In this document: in pieces, positions 21,767 to 32,937 of the stretch
Numbering within the stretch: the first letter of the stretch is position 1
Layout of the letters: every line of letters starts with the position of its first letter
Source of the DNA: Burkholderia plantarii
GTDB taxonomy: Bacteria; Pseudomonadota; Gammaproteobacteria; Burkholderiales; Burkholderiaceae
Assembly: GCF_001411805.1 (NCBI RefSeq)
Contig: NZ_CP007213.1
Coordinates: 3,596,001 to 3,660,000, forward strand
Direction of reading: 5' to 3'
DNA: 64,000 bases
Program-made: the position numbers and the translations under genes
Notes under the pieces: generated by a model
What the model saw: the letters and a program-made list of their open reading frames with translations, nothing else
Told to the model about the DNA's origin: nothing
The model's database searches: none

Positions 21767-22660
21767 TCAGCGCTTGCCGTGGCTGAACAGTTCGTCGAGC
21801 TTGTCCTCGTAAGCGTGATAGCCGAGGAACTCGTAAAGTTCCGCGCGCGTCTGCATGGTCGGCACGGCGGCCTTCTGCGTGCCGTCGCGGCGCACGGTTT
21901 CGTAGAAGTTCAGCGCCGCCTTGTTCATCGCACGATACGCGCCGCAGCAGTAGAGCGCGATGTCGACGTGTACGCTCTTCAGCTCGTCGGTGGTGAACAT
22001 CGGCGTCGAGCCGAACTCGGTCAGGTTCGCGAGGATCGGCACCTTCACCGCCTCCTTCACGCGCCGGTAGTCGTCGAGCGTCTTCATCGCCTCGGGAAAG
22101 ATCATGTCGGCGCCGGCCTCGACGTAGGCCACCGCGCGCTCGATCGCGGCGTCGAGCCCCTCGGCGGCCGCCACGTCGGTGCGCGCCATGATCACGAACT
22201 GGTCGTCGGTGCGCGCGTCCACGGCGGCCTTGATGCGGTCGACCATCTCCTCGGCCGGCACGCATTCCTTGCCCGGGCGGTGCCCGCAACGCTTCTGGCC
22301 GACCTGGTCCTCCAGGTGGACGGCGGCCACGCCGGCCTTGATGAACGAGCGGATGGTGCGCGCGATGTTGAACGCGCCGCCCCAGCCGGTATCGATGTCC
22401 ACCAGCAGCGGCAGGCTGGTGGCGTTGGTGATGCGGTTCGCGTCGATCAGTACGTCTTCCATGGTGCTGATGCCCAGATCGGGCATGCCGAGCGAATTCG
22501 CGGCCACCCCGCCGCCCGACAGATAGACGGCCTTGAAGCCGGTGGCCTCGGCCATCTTGGCCGCGTAGGCGGTGATCGCGCCGACCACCTGCAGCGGCGC
22601 CTCGGCCGCGACCGCGGCACGGAACTTCGCGCCGGCGCTGGAAAGTTGGGAATGGCCCAT
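21767..22660 (-). CDS. prpB: 2-methylisocitrate lyase PrpB
   Basis: The 297-aa enzyme cleaves 2-methylisocitrate to pyruvate and succinate, the last step of the methylcitrate cycle. The signature KRCGHRPGK with the catalytic Cys is present near residues 121-129, along with the metal-binding [11 protein letters not shown] and the HLEDQVGQK segment of the isocitrate-lyase/PEP-mutase superfamily. An AGGAGG Shine-Dalgarno precedes ATG 22660. It is the first gene of the operon and lies 44 bp downstream of a sigma-54-type promoter. Confidence 0.97.
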   Translation of the reverse strand: MGHSQLSSAGAKFRAAVAAEAPLQVVGAITAYAAKMAEATGFKAVYLSGGGVAANSLGMPDLGISTMEDVLIDANRITNATSLPLLVDIDTGWGGAFNIARTIRSFIKAGVAAVHLEDQVGQKRCGHRPGKECVPAEEMVDRIKAAVDARTDDQFVIMARTDVAAAEGLDAAIERAVAYVEAGADMIFPEAMKTLDDYRRVKEAVKVPILANLTEFGSTPMFTTDELKSVHVDIALYCCGAYRAMNKAALNFYETVRRDGTQKAAVPTMQTRAELYEFLGYHAYEDKLDELFSHGKR

Positions 22661-22703
22661 CGAGAACTTGCCTCCTGACGAATGTCGTTGTCGTCACGGT
22701 AAT

Positions 22704-22719
22704 CGCAAGGATCGGGCCA
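22704..22719 (-). promoter_or_regulatory. Sigma-54 (-24/-12) promoter of prpB
   Basis: On the minus strand TGGCCCGATCCTTGCG matches the consensus TGGCACGN4TTGCW at all but two positions (A to C, W to G), keeping the invariant GG and GC at the right spacing. It lies just upstream of prpB. The divergently encoded PrpR has the GAFTGA motif required for contacting sigma-54 polymerase. Confidence 0.85.
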
Positions 22720-22789
22720 GCCGCGGCGCCCGTCGCCAAGTCGCTGATTCGCAATCGAAACGCGATTCGGCGCGAGCGGCGCCGGTTTC

Positions 22790-22834
22790 ATTATGGAAAT
22801 ACTCGATTCCATATTTGAAATATCATTGCGATAA
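22790..22834. promoter_or_regulatory. Palindromic cluster, candidate PrpR binding region
   Basis: ATGGAA-N8-TTCCAT (22793-22812) overlaps the perfect palindrome ATATTTGAAATAT (22811-22823), and the whole is bracketed by ATTAT and ATAAT. It lies 71-130 bp upstream of the sigma-54 promoter of prpB and 41 bp before prpR, a suitable site for an enhancer-binding activator that also autoregulates. Confidence 0.6.
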
Positions 22835-22874
22835 TGCACGCCAATCCGATCGCGCTCCCCGCCCGCAACCTTCC

Positions 22875-24938
<2,064 letters not shown>

Positions 24939-25376
24939 GGCCCGCACGCGACGCAGTCGCGGCCACCGCGCCGCCCGCCCCCGCCCCCCTCCGCCATTTC
25001 ATTGGCCCGACGAAAGCGCGAAATCCGCGCGCACGCATGCGTGCGCGCCTCGTCTTATCGCAGAAAACCATTCCGTCCTATTTTCTCATTCACCTCCCGG
25101 CCCGCTTCTCATTCGTCCATCATCGCGTCGGGCCCGGGTTCGCGGCCGAAAACCGCGAGCGTCGGGAGGTATCCGCCCCCATTCTGTTGTCGCCAATCGA
25201 CATGAGAACTATTTTCGAGATGACAATGATTCGCATTTAATTTATAGTCCGGCCATCTTAAAAAAACGCCTTCCCGCTTCGTCCAGCGCACCGGATCGAT
25301 CGACGGGACGGCCGGCCCGCCCGGATTCCGAACGACGCCCTGGGACGGAGTTTTCTTCAATCCGTTAGTGCGTCCT
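24939..25376. other. Intergenic region with Fur-controlled promoter
   Basis: About 440 bp, lower in GC than its surroundings between 25040 and 25260. Its second half contains the Fur box and promoter listed separately. No gene is apparent in the first half. Confidence 0.5.
25220..25248 (+). promoter_or_regulatory. Fur box overlapping a sigma-70 promoter
   Basis: TGACAATGATTCGCA (25221-25235) matches 11 of the 14 specified positions of the 7-1-7 Fur consensus TGATAATNATTATCA. It overlaps the -35 hexamer ATGACA (25220-25225); the -10 hexamer TATAGT (25243-25248) is 17 bp downstream. This placement would let iron-loaded Fur block the polymerase, matching the downstream siderophore receptor. Confidence 0.75.
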
Positions 25377-27575
25377 ATGCGAATCAACGTCTTGCCTGCC
25401 ACGCCTCGTTCACCGATTTCCCTCGGTTGCCTCGCCCTCGTCGCCCTGTGCGCCCTGCCTGCCGCCGCGCTGGCGCAAACCACCCCGTCCGCGACGCAAC
25501 CCACGGCGGCCAGCGGCGCCACCGCGCTGCCGGCCATCGCCGTGCAGGGCAAGGCCGAGGAACTGCCCGGCGACCTCTCGCCCGCCTACGCCGGCGGCCA
25601 GGTCGCGCGCGGCGCCAACTACGGCATGCTCGGCAAGCAGCGCAACATCGACGTGCCGTTCAGCATGACGACCTACACCTCGAAGCTGATCGAGGACCAG
25701 CAGGCACGCACGCTCGCCGACGTGCTCGACAACGATCCGGGCGTGCGCACCGCCTACGGCTACGGCAACTTCTCGCAGGTGTTCGTGATCCGCGGCTTCG
25801 AGCTGAACGGCGACGACGTCTCGCTGAACGGCCTGTACGGCGTGACGCCGCGCCAGCTGGTGGCCACCGACGCGGTCGATCGCGTGGACGTGCTGAAGGG
25901 CGCCAACGCGTTCCTGAGCGGCGCCTCGCCGACCGGCTCCGCGGTGGGCGGCGGCATCAACCTGCAGTTGAAGCGCGCCGAGGACAAGCCGCTCACGCGC
26001 GTGACGGTGGACGGCGGCACCGGCGGCGAGATCGCCGAGCACATCGACGTGGGCCGCCGCTTCGGCAGCGAGGGGCAGTTCGGGATTCGCGCCAACCAGG
26101 CCACCAGCACCGGCGACACCGACGTGGACGGCGAATACCACCGCAGCAGCACGCAGGCGCTGGCGCTCGACTGGCGCGGCGACAAGCTGCGCCTGTACGC
26201 CGACTTCCTGCACCAGCGCCAGCGCGTCGACGACGGCCGCCCGGTAGTCTACGTGACCGGCAGCTCGGTCCCGGCGCCGCCGTCGGCCAGCTACAACTAC
26301 TCGCAGAACTGGGCCTATTCGGATCTCGAGGACACGGTCGGCATGCTGCGCGCCGAATACGACTTCGCGCCGGGCTGGACCGCCTACGCGGCCGGCGGCG
26401 CACGCCACACCGACGAGTGGGGCGAATACTATTCGCCGACCTACGGCGCGGGCGGCGCCACCACCGGCTCGCGCCTGGGCGTGCCGCACAAGGAAGACGC
26501 GGAATCGGCCGAAGCCGGCGTGCGCGGCCGCTTCGCGACCGGCCCGGTCACTCACATGGTGTCGGTCGGCGCCGCCTACACGCGCCTGAACTCGCAGTCG
26601 GCCTACACGTTCTCGAGCTCGTTCCCGACCTCGCTCTACAACACCGTGCAGGTGCCGTATCCGGCCACGATCGGCTCGGGCGGCAATCTCCGCGATCCCG
26701 GCACGGTGGCGATGACCTGGACGCGCAGCGTCGCCGTGTCCGACACGCTCGGCTTCCTGAACGACCGCGTGCTGTTCACGATCGGCGCGCGCCGCCAGTC
26801 GATCGCGGTCACCAACTACGCCTACACCGGCGGCCCGACCACCGTCTACGACCAGTCGATCACGACGCCGGTGTTCGGCCTCGTCGTCAAGCCGACCGCG
26901 AATCTCGCGTTCTACGCGAACCGCACCGAGGCGCTGACGCAGGGCGACAGCGCGCCGACCACCGCGATCAACTTCGGCCAGGCGCTCGCGCCGTATCGCT
27001 CGAAGCAGTATGAAGTCGGCGCCAAGTACGACACCGACCGGTTCGGCGCCGCGTTCGCGCTGTTCCAGATCGAAAAGCCGATGGCCTACACCGATCCGAA
27101 CACGCTGGTGTTCGCCGCCGACGGCACGCAGCGCCATCGCGGCATCGAGGCGTCGATCAACGGCGAACCGCTCAAGGGCCTGCGCCTGATCGCCGGCGCC
27201 AGCTACATCGACGCGACGCTGCAGGACACCTCGGGCGGCACCAACGACGGCAACCGCCCGATCGGCGTGCCGAAGTTCACGTTCACCGCGAACGCCGAGT
27301 ACGACCTGCCGTTCCTGACCGGCGCCACGCTGACGGCGCGCTGGATCCACACCAGCCCGGAATACCTCAACGTGGCCAACACGCTGTCGATCCCGTCGTG
27401 GAACCGCTTCGACCTCGGCGCGCGCTACCAGACCGAGCTGTTCAAGAAGCAGACCACCTTCCGCGTGATGGTGCGCAACGTCGCCAACAAGTCGTACTGG
27501 GCGTCGGCGGTGGGCGGTTACCTGACGCAGGGCGCGCCGCGCTCGATCTGGCTGTCGATGACGACCGACTTCTGA
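25377..27575 (+). CDS. TonB-dependent siderophore receptor
   Basis: The 732-aa outer-membrane receptor has a Sec signal peptide (about residues 1-32, ending ALAQ), no N-terminal signalling extension, a plug domain (about 65-170: YTSKLIEDQQARTLADVLDNDPGV, FVIRGFELNGDDVSLNGLYG) and a beta-barrel ending in the expected aromatic residue (MTTDF). The plug pattern fits ferric-siderophore receptors of the FhuE/FcuA type. The ligand is probably a hydroxamate siderophore, which is inference. There is no anti-sigma/sigma pair or biosynthesis gene beside it, so it may take up xenosiderophores. I use ATG 25377 rather than GTG 25368. Iron control is indicated by the upstream Fur box, and a terminator follows. 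Confidence 0.93.
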   Translation: MRINVLPATPRSPISLGCLALVALCALPAAALAQTTPSATQPTAASGATALPAIAVQGKAEELPGDLSPAYAGGQVARGANYGMLGKQRNIDVPFSMTTYTSKLIEDQQARTLADVLDNDPGVRTAYGYGNFSQVFVIRGFELNGDDVSLNGLYGVTPRQLVATDAVDRVDVLKGANAFLSGASPTGSAVGGGINLQLKRAEDKPLTRVTVDGGTGGEIAEHIDVGRRFGSEGQFGIRANQATSTGDTDVDGEYHRSSTQALALDWRGDKLRLYADFLHQRQRVDDGRPVVYVTGSSVPAPPSASYNYSQNWAYSDLEDTVGMLRAEYDFAPGWTAYAAGGARHTDEWGEYYSPTYGAGGATTGSRLGVPHKEDAESAEAGVRGRFATGPVTHMVSVGAAYTRLNSQSAYTFSSSFPTSLYNTVQVPYPATIGSGGNLRDPGTVAMTWTRSVAVSDTLGFLNDRVLFTIGARRQSIAVTNYAYTGGPTTVYDQSITTPVFGLVVKPTANLAFYANRTEALTQGDSAPTTAINFGQALAPYRSKQYEVGAKYDTDRFGAAFALFQIEKPMAYTDPNTLVFAADGTQRHRGIEASINGEPLKGLRLIAGASYIDATLQDTSGGTNDGNRPIGVPKFTFTANAEYDLPFLTGATLTARWIHTSPEYLNVANTLSIPSWNRFDLGARYQTELFKKQTTFRVMVRNVANKSYWASAVGGYLTQGAPRSIWLSMTTDF

Positions 27576-27691
27576 GTCCCGTTCCGGTTGCGGCGCGCGC
27601 CGGCCATCGTTCGCGGGTTCTTCCCCTCGGCTCGCGACGGGCCGGCGCGGCGCGCCGCTTCCCGGGCCGGTGGGCCTTGACTGCCGTATTC

Positions 27692-27718
27692 ATGCCGCCG
27701 CACTCCGGCGGCATTTTT
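27692..27718 (+). terminator. Rho-independent terminator after the siderophore receptor
   Basis: The stem ATGCCGCCG / CGGCGGCAT with a 5-nt loop is followed by five Ts. It lies about 115 bp after the receptor stop codon and before the convergent GGDEF-EAL gene. Confidence 0.85.
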
Positions 27719-27768
27719 CATGGACGCGCGGCCGGCATCGGCCGCTCACGCCTCGTTCCCAACCCCGT

Positions 27769-30700
27769 TCACGCATCGTCGCGCGACGCATTCGCCGACG
27801 CCGGCTCGGCCAGCGCGTGGCGGATCGCGTCGATCGGCACGAAATCGAGCCCCGAGTCGGCCGCGAGGATCTGCTCGGGCGGCACCGGCCGGCCCACCGC
27901 GTAGCCCTGCACGTAGTCCACGCCGATCGCGCGCAGCGCCTCGAAGGTCCGGGTGTCCTCGACCCACTCGGCGATGGTGCGCATGCCGAGGTTCTTGGCC
28001 AGATCGACGATCGATTCGACGATCGCGATGTCGGCCGGATGCTCGCACATGGTCCGCACGAACTCGCCGTCGATCTTCAGCGCGTCGGCCGACAACGCCT
28101 TCAGGTACTTGAACGACGTGTGGCCCGCGCCGAAATCGTCGAGCGCGATGCGGATCCCCATGTCGTGCGCGCGCGCCACGAAGTGCTGGCTCGTCTTCAG
28201 GTCGTGCAGCGCGACCGTCTCGGTGATCTCCAGGCACAGCAGGTGCGCGATCGAGGCGTGCGCCTCCAGGCGCCGGAACATCTCGGCCACGATGCGCTCG
28301 TCGTTCAGCGACGCGCCGCTCAGGTTCACGCAGATGAAGCGCGTCTTGGCGAGCCTCGCCTGATTGCGCTCGACCCAGTCGAGCACCGACGACAGCACCC
28401 ACAGATCGATCGCGCCGATGGTGCCGAGCCGCTCGACCGCGTCGATGAAGTCGGCCGCGCTGAGGATCGTGCCGTCCTCGCGCTTCAGGCGCAGCAGCAC
28501 CTCGAAATCGAGCGCCTCGCCCGCGTGCGTGACCGACACGATCGGCTGCATCGCGAGCACCAGCCCCTCGGGGATCGCATCCTCGCTGAGCGTGCCGATC
28601 AGCGCGATGTCGCGCATGCGGCGTTCGAAGTCGCGCGAATCGCTGCGGTAGACGATCATCCGGCCGGTGCCGTCGCGCTTCGATTCGCGGCAGGCCAGGT
28701 CGGCGTGCGCGATCATGTCGTGGACCGACATCGTCGGCAGGCACTCCACCACGCCGATCGAGGCGCGCACGCGCACGGTGCGGTTGCCGATCTGATAGGG
28801 CTGCGCGCTGATCGTCTCGGCGAGCTGCGCGCAGAGCGCGGCGGCCTCGTCCACGTCGATCTCGGCGAACACGCAGACGAACTCGTCGCCGCCGATCCGG
28901 CCGATCACGCCGCGCCGCGCGAGGCAGCCCGTCATGCGCGCGACCAGCTGGCAGAGCACCTCGTCGCCGGCCGCGTGGCCGAACATGTCGTTGATCACCT
29001 TGAACGGCTCGAGATCGACGTAGGCGACCGACCAGCGCGCGCGCGTGCCGGCCAGCGCCTCCAGCCGGCGCTCGATGCCGCGCCGGTTCAGCGCGCCCGT
29101 CAGCGAATCGTGGTCGGCCAGGAAATGCAGCCGCTCCAGCGCCTCGGCGCGCTCGGTCACCTCCTCGATCGAGCCTTCGTAGGCATCCTCGGAAAAGATC
29201 GCGCGCACCGAATAGCGGCGCTGCGCGGTGCCGACCGCGGCCGAGCCGTTGATCTCGATCGCGCCCGCGCCGTCCTGCCGCGCGAGTTCGCAGAGGCGCC
29301 CCCAGGCGCCGGCGTCGAAGAACTCGGTCCAGTAGCGCATGCGATAGGCGTCGTGCTCCAGCGACAGCATCGACAGCAGCGCCGGGTTGGCGCGCGTGAA
29401 GCGGCCGCCCGGATCGAGCGTGAACAGGCCGATCGGCGTGAGCGCGTAGGTGTTGCGCAGATCGGATTCGGACTTGCGGCGGCGCCGGCGGTCGGCGCGC
29501 AGCTGCTCGGCGATCGCGAACGCCGCGAGCATGCTCGAGGCGAGCGAGGTGGCCACCGGGTTCAGCCCGCCGAACAGCAGCCGCGTGCCGAGCGCGGCCG
29601 AGAACACTTCCGAGAGGATCGCGAACAGCACGACGCTCAGCGACGCGGCGTACCAGATCATGGTGCGCGTGCGCGCGCGCCACAGCATCTGCCCGAGCAA
29701 CAGCAGCAGCACCAGCATGCCCGCGCCCGCCAGCGTCCAGAGCAGCGGGATGAACCAGCGGTACGGCAGCACGAACGCGAGCGGCAGCAGCACGCCGCCG
29801 CCGATCTGCACCGCCTTGAGCAGCCACTGCAGCGGCAGCTGCGCCAGCTCGCGCCGGAACAGCCGCACGAACAGCGAGACCGTGACCATGTAGTAGACCG
29901 CGAACGTCACCTGCCGGATCAGGTCGATCCAGGCCGGCGAGAGCAGGTGGTCGAGCCAGACGTCGTCGAAGCCGAGCGCGTTCGCGGCGAGCCGCTGGTT
30001 GCCCACCAGCCAGACCGCGAACACGATGTAGGTCCATTCGCGATTGATCAGCGCGATCACGAAGATGAAGACCGCCAGCGTGAGCAAGCCGCCGCTGATC
30101 AGCGAGGCGTTGCGCTCGAACTGCAGGCGCGTCTCCACCAGCGCGGCGCGCGACAGCCGGCTCGCCGTCACATAGGCCGGGCCGCCGTACAGGCCGCGGC
30201 ACAGCACCGGCGCCGGTTCATCTGGTGCGCCGGGGGCGGCAAGCGCGTCGAGCCGCAGCGCGAAGCCGGTGCCGGCCGCGCGCAGCGCGCCGTGCGTCGC
30301 GATCCGTTCGGCGTTGCCGAGCGGCGCCAGCGTGCGGGCGTTCCAGCACGACAGCGAGCGGGCGTGCCGCGAGGGGAACGCCAGGTAGTCGTGCGGATCA
30401 TGCGGGTCGTGCAAAGCGGGAGTGGTGCCGCTGGCGGATGCGGCCATCGAGGCCATCGGTTGGGCGCCGGGATCGAGCAGCATCCAGACCGGCTGCTCGG
30501 ACAGGCGCGTGCCGAAGCGCGTCGTGACGGGCGCGTCGCGCGCGGCAGCCAGCGCGTCGGCCGGCGAGGCCTCGCCGCCGCGGTCGAGCCAGGCGCGAAA
30601 GCCGAGCGGCGTCGCATCGATGATGCCGTCGCTCGATGGCGAGATCGTCAGGAACAGCACGGTCGATATCACCAGCAGCGCGGGCACCAGATGGATCGAG

Positions 30701-30777
30701 AAAACGTCGAACCAGCGGTCGAAGCGACGTCCGCCAGCCAGCTGTCTGAACCCTGATGCCCATCCTGACAGCCGCAT
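27769..30777 (-). CDS. Membrane GGDEF-EAL protein (c-di-GMP turnover)
   Basis: The 1002-aa protein starts with a membrane anchor, a periplasmic segment (about residues 50-215), then a block of seven or so membrane helices (about 220-425) arranged like 7TM-DISM sensors. A PAS-like domain, a GGDEF domain (IGGDEF at 628-633, intact active site) and an EAL domain follow. In EAL the first motif is EVL (759-761); the NLSG, EITE, DDFGAGHTSF and K-ID catalytic segments are present, so both synthesis and hydrolysis of c-di-GMP are possible. ATG 30777 has AGGAG at ideal spacing and is preferred over ATG 30786. It lies 68 bp after a FeeM-like acyl amino acid synthase gene and may share its transcript. 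Confidence 0.93.
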   Translation of the reverse strand: MRLSGWASGFRQLAGGRRFDRWFDVFSIHLVPALLVISTVLFLTISPSSDGIIDATPLGFRAWLDRGGEASPADALAAARDAPVTTRFGTRLSEQPVWMLLDPGAQPMASMAASASGTTPALHDPHDPHDYLAFPSRHARSLSCWNARTLAPLGNAERIATHGALRAAGTGFALRLDALAAPGAPDEPAPVLCRGLYGGPAYVTASRLSRAALVETRLQFERNASLISGGLLTLAVFIFVIALINREWTYIVFAVWLVGNQRLAANALGFDDVWLDHLLSPAWIDLIRQVTFAVYYMVTVSLFVRLFRRELAQLPLQWLLKAVQIGGGVLLPLAFVLPYRWFIPLLWTLAGAGMLVLLLLLGQMLWRARTRTMIWYAASLSVVLFAILSEVFSAALGTRLLFGGLNPVATSLASSMLAAFAIAEQLRADRRRRRKSESDLRNTYALTPIGLFTLDPGGRFTRANPALLSMLSLEHDAYRMRYWTEFFDAGAWGRLCELARQDGAGAIEINGSAAVGTAQRRYSVRAIFSEDAYEGSIEEVTERAEALERLHFLADHDSLTGALNRRGIERRLEALAGTRARWSVAYVDLEPFKVINDMFGHAAGDEVLCQLVARMTGCLARRGVIGRIGGDEFVCVFAEIDVDEAAALCAQLAETISAQPYQIGNRTVRVRASIGVVECLPTMSVHDMIAHADLACRESKRDGTGRMIVYRSDSRDFERRMRDIALIGTLSEDAIPEGLVLAMQPIVSVTHAGEALDFEVLLRLKREDGTILSAADFIDAVERLGTIGAIDLWVLSSVLDWVERNQARLAKTRFICVNLSGASLNDERIVAEMFRRLEAHASIAHLLCLEITETVALHDLKTSQHFVARAHDMGIRIALDDFGAGHTSFKYLKALSADALKIDGEFVRTMCEHPADIAIVESIVDLAKNLGMRTIAEWVEDTRTFEALRAIGVDYVQGYAVGRPVPPEQILAADSGLDFVPIDAIRHALAEPASANASRDDA

Positions 30778-30845
30778 GTCTGTCATCTCCTGTCGCGCGC
30801 CGAAACCTTCCCGATTCTAATGGCCTTGCTCCTGATTCGCTGTTA

Positions 30846-31523
30846 TTAATTCTCATCAGGAAGTAATGCAATTTGATCAACGCCTTTGGGTCGATGACCG
30901 GAAGCCCGCGACGGGCGCGGGGTGACGTCGATGTCCGGGTGCTGCGTCTCGAACATGCAGCCGTAGAGCGGATGCTGGACTTCGGCCCAGCGGCGCTGGG
31001 CCGAGGCCACGCGCTTGGCCATCAGGCGGTGCGCCTGGCCGTCGAGATGCGTCATCGGAAAGGTTTCGTGCGCGCCGTGGACGTCGTCGAACAGCATCGC
31101 CTCGAAATCGCGGTCGAGCGGCGCGCGCGTGGCGATCACGACCCAGTCGATCGCGGCCGCCCGGCAATAGGTCAGGAGCGCCTTGCAGAGCGCCACCTTG
31201 ACCGCGCGGCCCATCAGGCCGTCGCGCACCGCGAGCTGGGTCGCCTCGGCGAGCCGGCAGCCCGCCATCTCCGGCGGCAGCGCCACTGACGCCTCGAGCG
31301 GCAGCGGCCCGTGCGCATTGCTCTGGATGCGCATCGTGCCGACCGGCTCGTGATCGAGCCGCGACTGCGCCAGCAGGACCACCGCGTCGCGGCCACGGTC
31401 GCCGGCCTCGGCACGGATCGTGAAAGGCAGCCGCTCGCTGCGCGACGGCAGTTCGGCGGGCGGGGTGAGCGGATTCGCGAGCAGCGATTCGTCTACGAGA
31501 AACGACGGATTGGCGCGATCCAT
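30846..31523 (-). CDS. FeeM-like N-acyl amino acid synthase
   Basis: The 225-aa protein resembles the FeeM family of GNAT-fold N-acyl amino acid synthases, relatives of acyl-homoserine-lactone synthases that use acyl carrier protein donors. Matching segments are VGTMRIQSN and LPLEASVALP, the CRLAEATQLAVRDGLMGRAVKVALCKA helix, IDWVVIATRAPLDRDFEAMLF, and the C-terminal RRWAEVQHPLYGCMFETQHPDI. It lacks the conserved LuxI N-terminal Arg/Trp pattern, so a lactone product is unlikely. Start ATG 31523 has a GGAG Shine-Dalgarno. It is directly upstream of the GGDEF-EAL gene. The product and partner amino acid are unknown. Confidence 0.78.
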   Translation of the reverse strand: MDRANPSFLVDESLLANPLTPPAELPSRSERLPFTIRAEAGDRGRDAVVLLAQSRLDHEPVGTMRIQSNAHGPLPLEASVALPPEMAGCRLAEATQLAVRDGLMGRAVKVALCKALLTYCRAAAIDWVVIATRAPLDRDFEAMLFDDVHGAHETFPMTHLDGQAHRLMAKRVASAQRRWAEVQHPLYGCMFETQHPDIDVTPRPSRASGHRPKGVDQIALLPDEN

Positions 31524-32194
31524 GATGAACTCCGTGGCATGACTTGCGAGTAAAAAGGAACGTCGCGTGAAATATCCTCGATCAGGTCGATCGCGGCTGC
31601 CACCCGAATCCCACGGCCATGGTGAATCGGAATGCCACGAAAACCCCCAATAATCGGGATAAGGGATTTTTTAATGAGGAGCTCGATTCTTCACACTACA
31701 ATGTGCCATACATCAAAGTAGGGATCGTTCGGCGCCGCAACGGCCTCATGCCGGCCTCCCGCGCCATGCATGGCGGGGGCTCGCGGCGCGGTCCGCAGAC
31801 GATTCTACGCGGTTTCGCATGGTTTTCGCATGACCACGCCGCGCGCAAAAATCGATTTCCACTTGTTTCCAATATCCGGACAAAATCCCGCTCTTTTAGT
31901 GCTTTGTTGTCGATAAAACTGATATTTCCTACAGGATGCCTGTGTCATGCCGGGGAAATATGGCAATGTCGGCGAACGCGCCGGCGAAGTGCTGGAACCG
32001 GGATGACCGCGGCGCGGCGGCCGGTGCCGGGCGGGTCGTGCCATTGTTTCCTGGTCTCGTTATCCCGTCGTTCGGGGGAGTGAGGGAAATCGGGCGCACG
32101 CGGTCGGCGCGCGCCGCTGTCTGGCGGCGTCCCGGCCGCGATGACGGCCGGGCGAAGCGGTCACGCGCGGCGTGCGCCGCCGCGTGACGACGCC
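31524..32194. other. Long AT-richer intergenic region
   Basis: About 670 bp upstream of the acyl amino acid synthase gene. GC drops between about 31620 and 31960. It must hold the promoter of the two-gene signalling unit, but no consensus boxes stood out. A 154-codon ORF on the plus strand (31619-32083) has no recognisable features and is not called. Confidence 0.4.
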
Positions 32195-32937
32195 TCAGCC
32201 TGCCGCGCGCGTTCGCTGCCGCTGCTCGCCGAGGCCGGCGATGCCGAGTCGCACGGTCTGCCCCGGCCTGAGGTAGACGGGCGACGGCTTCACGCCCATG
32301 CCGACGCCGGGCGGCGTGCCGGTGCAGATCACGTCGCCGGGCTGCAGGCTCATGCAGCGCGACAGATAAGCGATCACCTTCGCCACGCTGAAGATCATCG
32401 TTCGCGTGTTGCCGTTCTGGTAGCGATGGCCGTCGACCTCGAGCCACGGATCGGGCTGCAGCGGATCCGCGATCTCGTCGCGGGCCGAACGTGTCGAACC
32501 CCTTGCCCTTGTCCCACTGGCCGCCGCGCTCGATCTGCCATTCGCGCTCGGACACGTCGTTGATGACGCAATAGCCGGCCACGTAGTCGAGCGCGCTCGC
32601 CTCGTCCACGTGCTTGCACTCGCGGCCGATCACGACGCCGAGTTCGACCTCCCAGTCGGCTTTCACCGAATCCCGCGGGATCTCGATGCCGTCGTCCGGC
32701 CCGCAGACGGCGCTGGTCCACTTCGCGAACACCACCGGCTCGGCCGGCACCGGCAGGCCCGATTCCGCCGCGTGATCGGCATAGTTGAGGCCGATGCAGA
32801 CGAACTTGCCGATCCCGCCCACGCAGGCGCCGATCCTAGGCTCGCCCGGCACCAGCGGCAGCGAATCCGGATCGAGGCCGCGCATCGAGCAGGCCGGGCT
32901 TTTCCTGGCCCAGCGGGCCATAACGCAACAGTTTCAT
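32195..32937 (-). pseudogene. Fumarylacetoacetate hydrolase family gene, disrupted by two frameshifting deletions
   Basis: The start MKLLRYGPLGQEKPGLLDA at 32937 (strong GGAGG Shine-Dalgarno) loses frame at about 32880, where roughly 28-30 family residues are missing. The next frame covers PLVPGEPRIGACVGGIGKFVCIGLNYADHAAE through GKGFDTFGP, then a second deletion of about 23 bp at about 32483 shifts the frame again before RDEIADPLQPDPW and the C-terminal MSLQPGDVICTGTPPGVGMG block. Intact relatives are about 280 residues; this locus is some 106 nt short. Family members include 2,4-diketo-3-deoxy-L-fuconate hydrolases. The metal-ligand and CTGTPPGVG motifs survive, so decay looks recent. Confidence 0.85.

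Noticed and set aside
27670..30756. 1028-codon plus-strand ORF opposite the GGDEF-EAL gene
   Set aside because: Shadow frame; the minus strand has complete catalytic motifs and a proper Shine-Dalgarno.
30846..31523. LuxI-type acyl-homoserine lactone synthase
   Set aside because: The conserved LuxI N-terminal Arg, Phe and Trp residues are missing, and the C-terminal pattern fits FeeM-type N-acyl amino acid synthases instead; no luxR is adjacent.
31619..32083. 154-codon ORF in the AT-richer intergenic region
   Set aside because: No family motifs, no convincing Shine-Dalgarno, and mixed low-quality composition; treated as non-coding.
32195..32937. Sequencing error as the sole reason for the broken hydrolase gene
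   Set aside because: Two separate deletions of tens of bases are hard to explain by base-calling error, although resequencing would be decisive.
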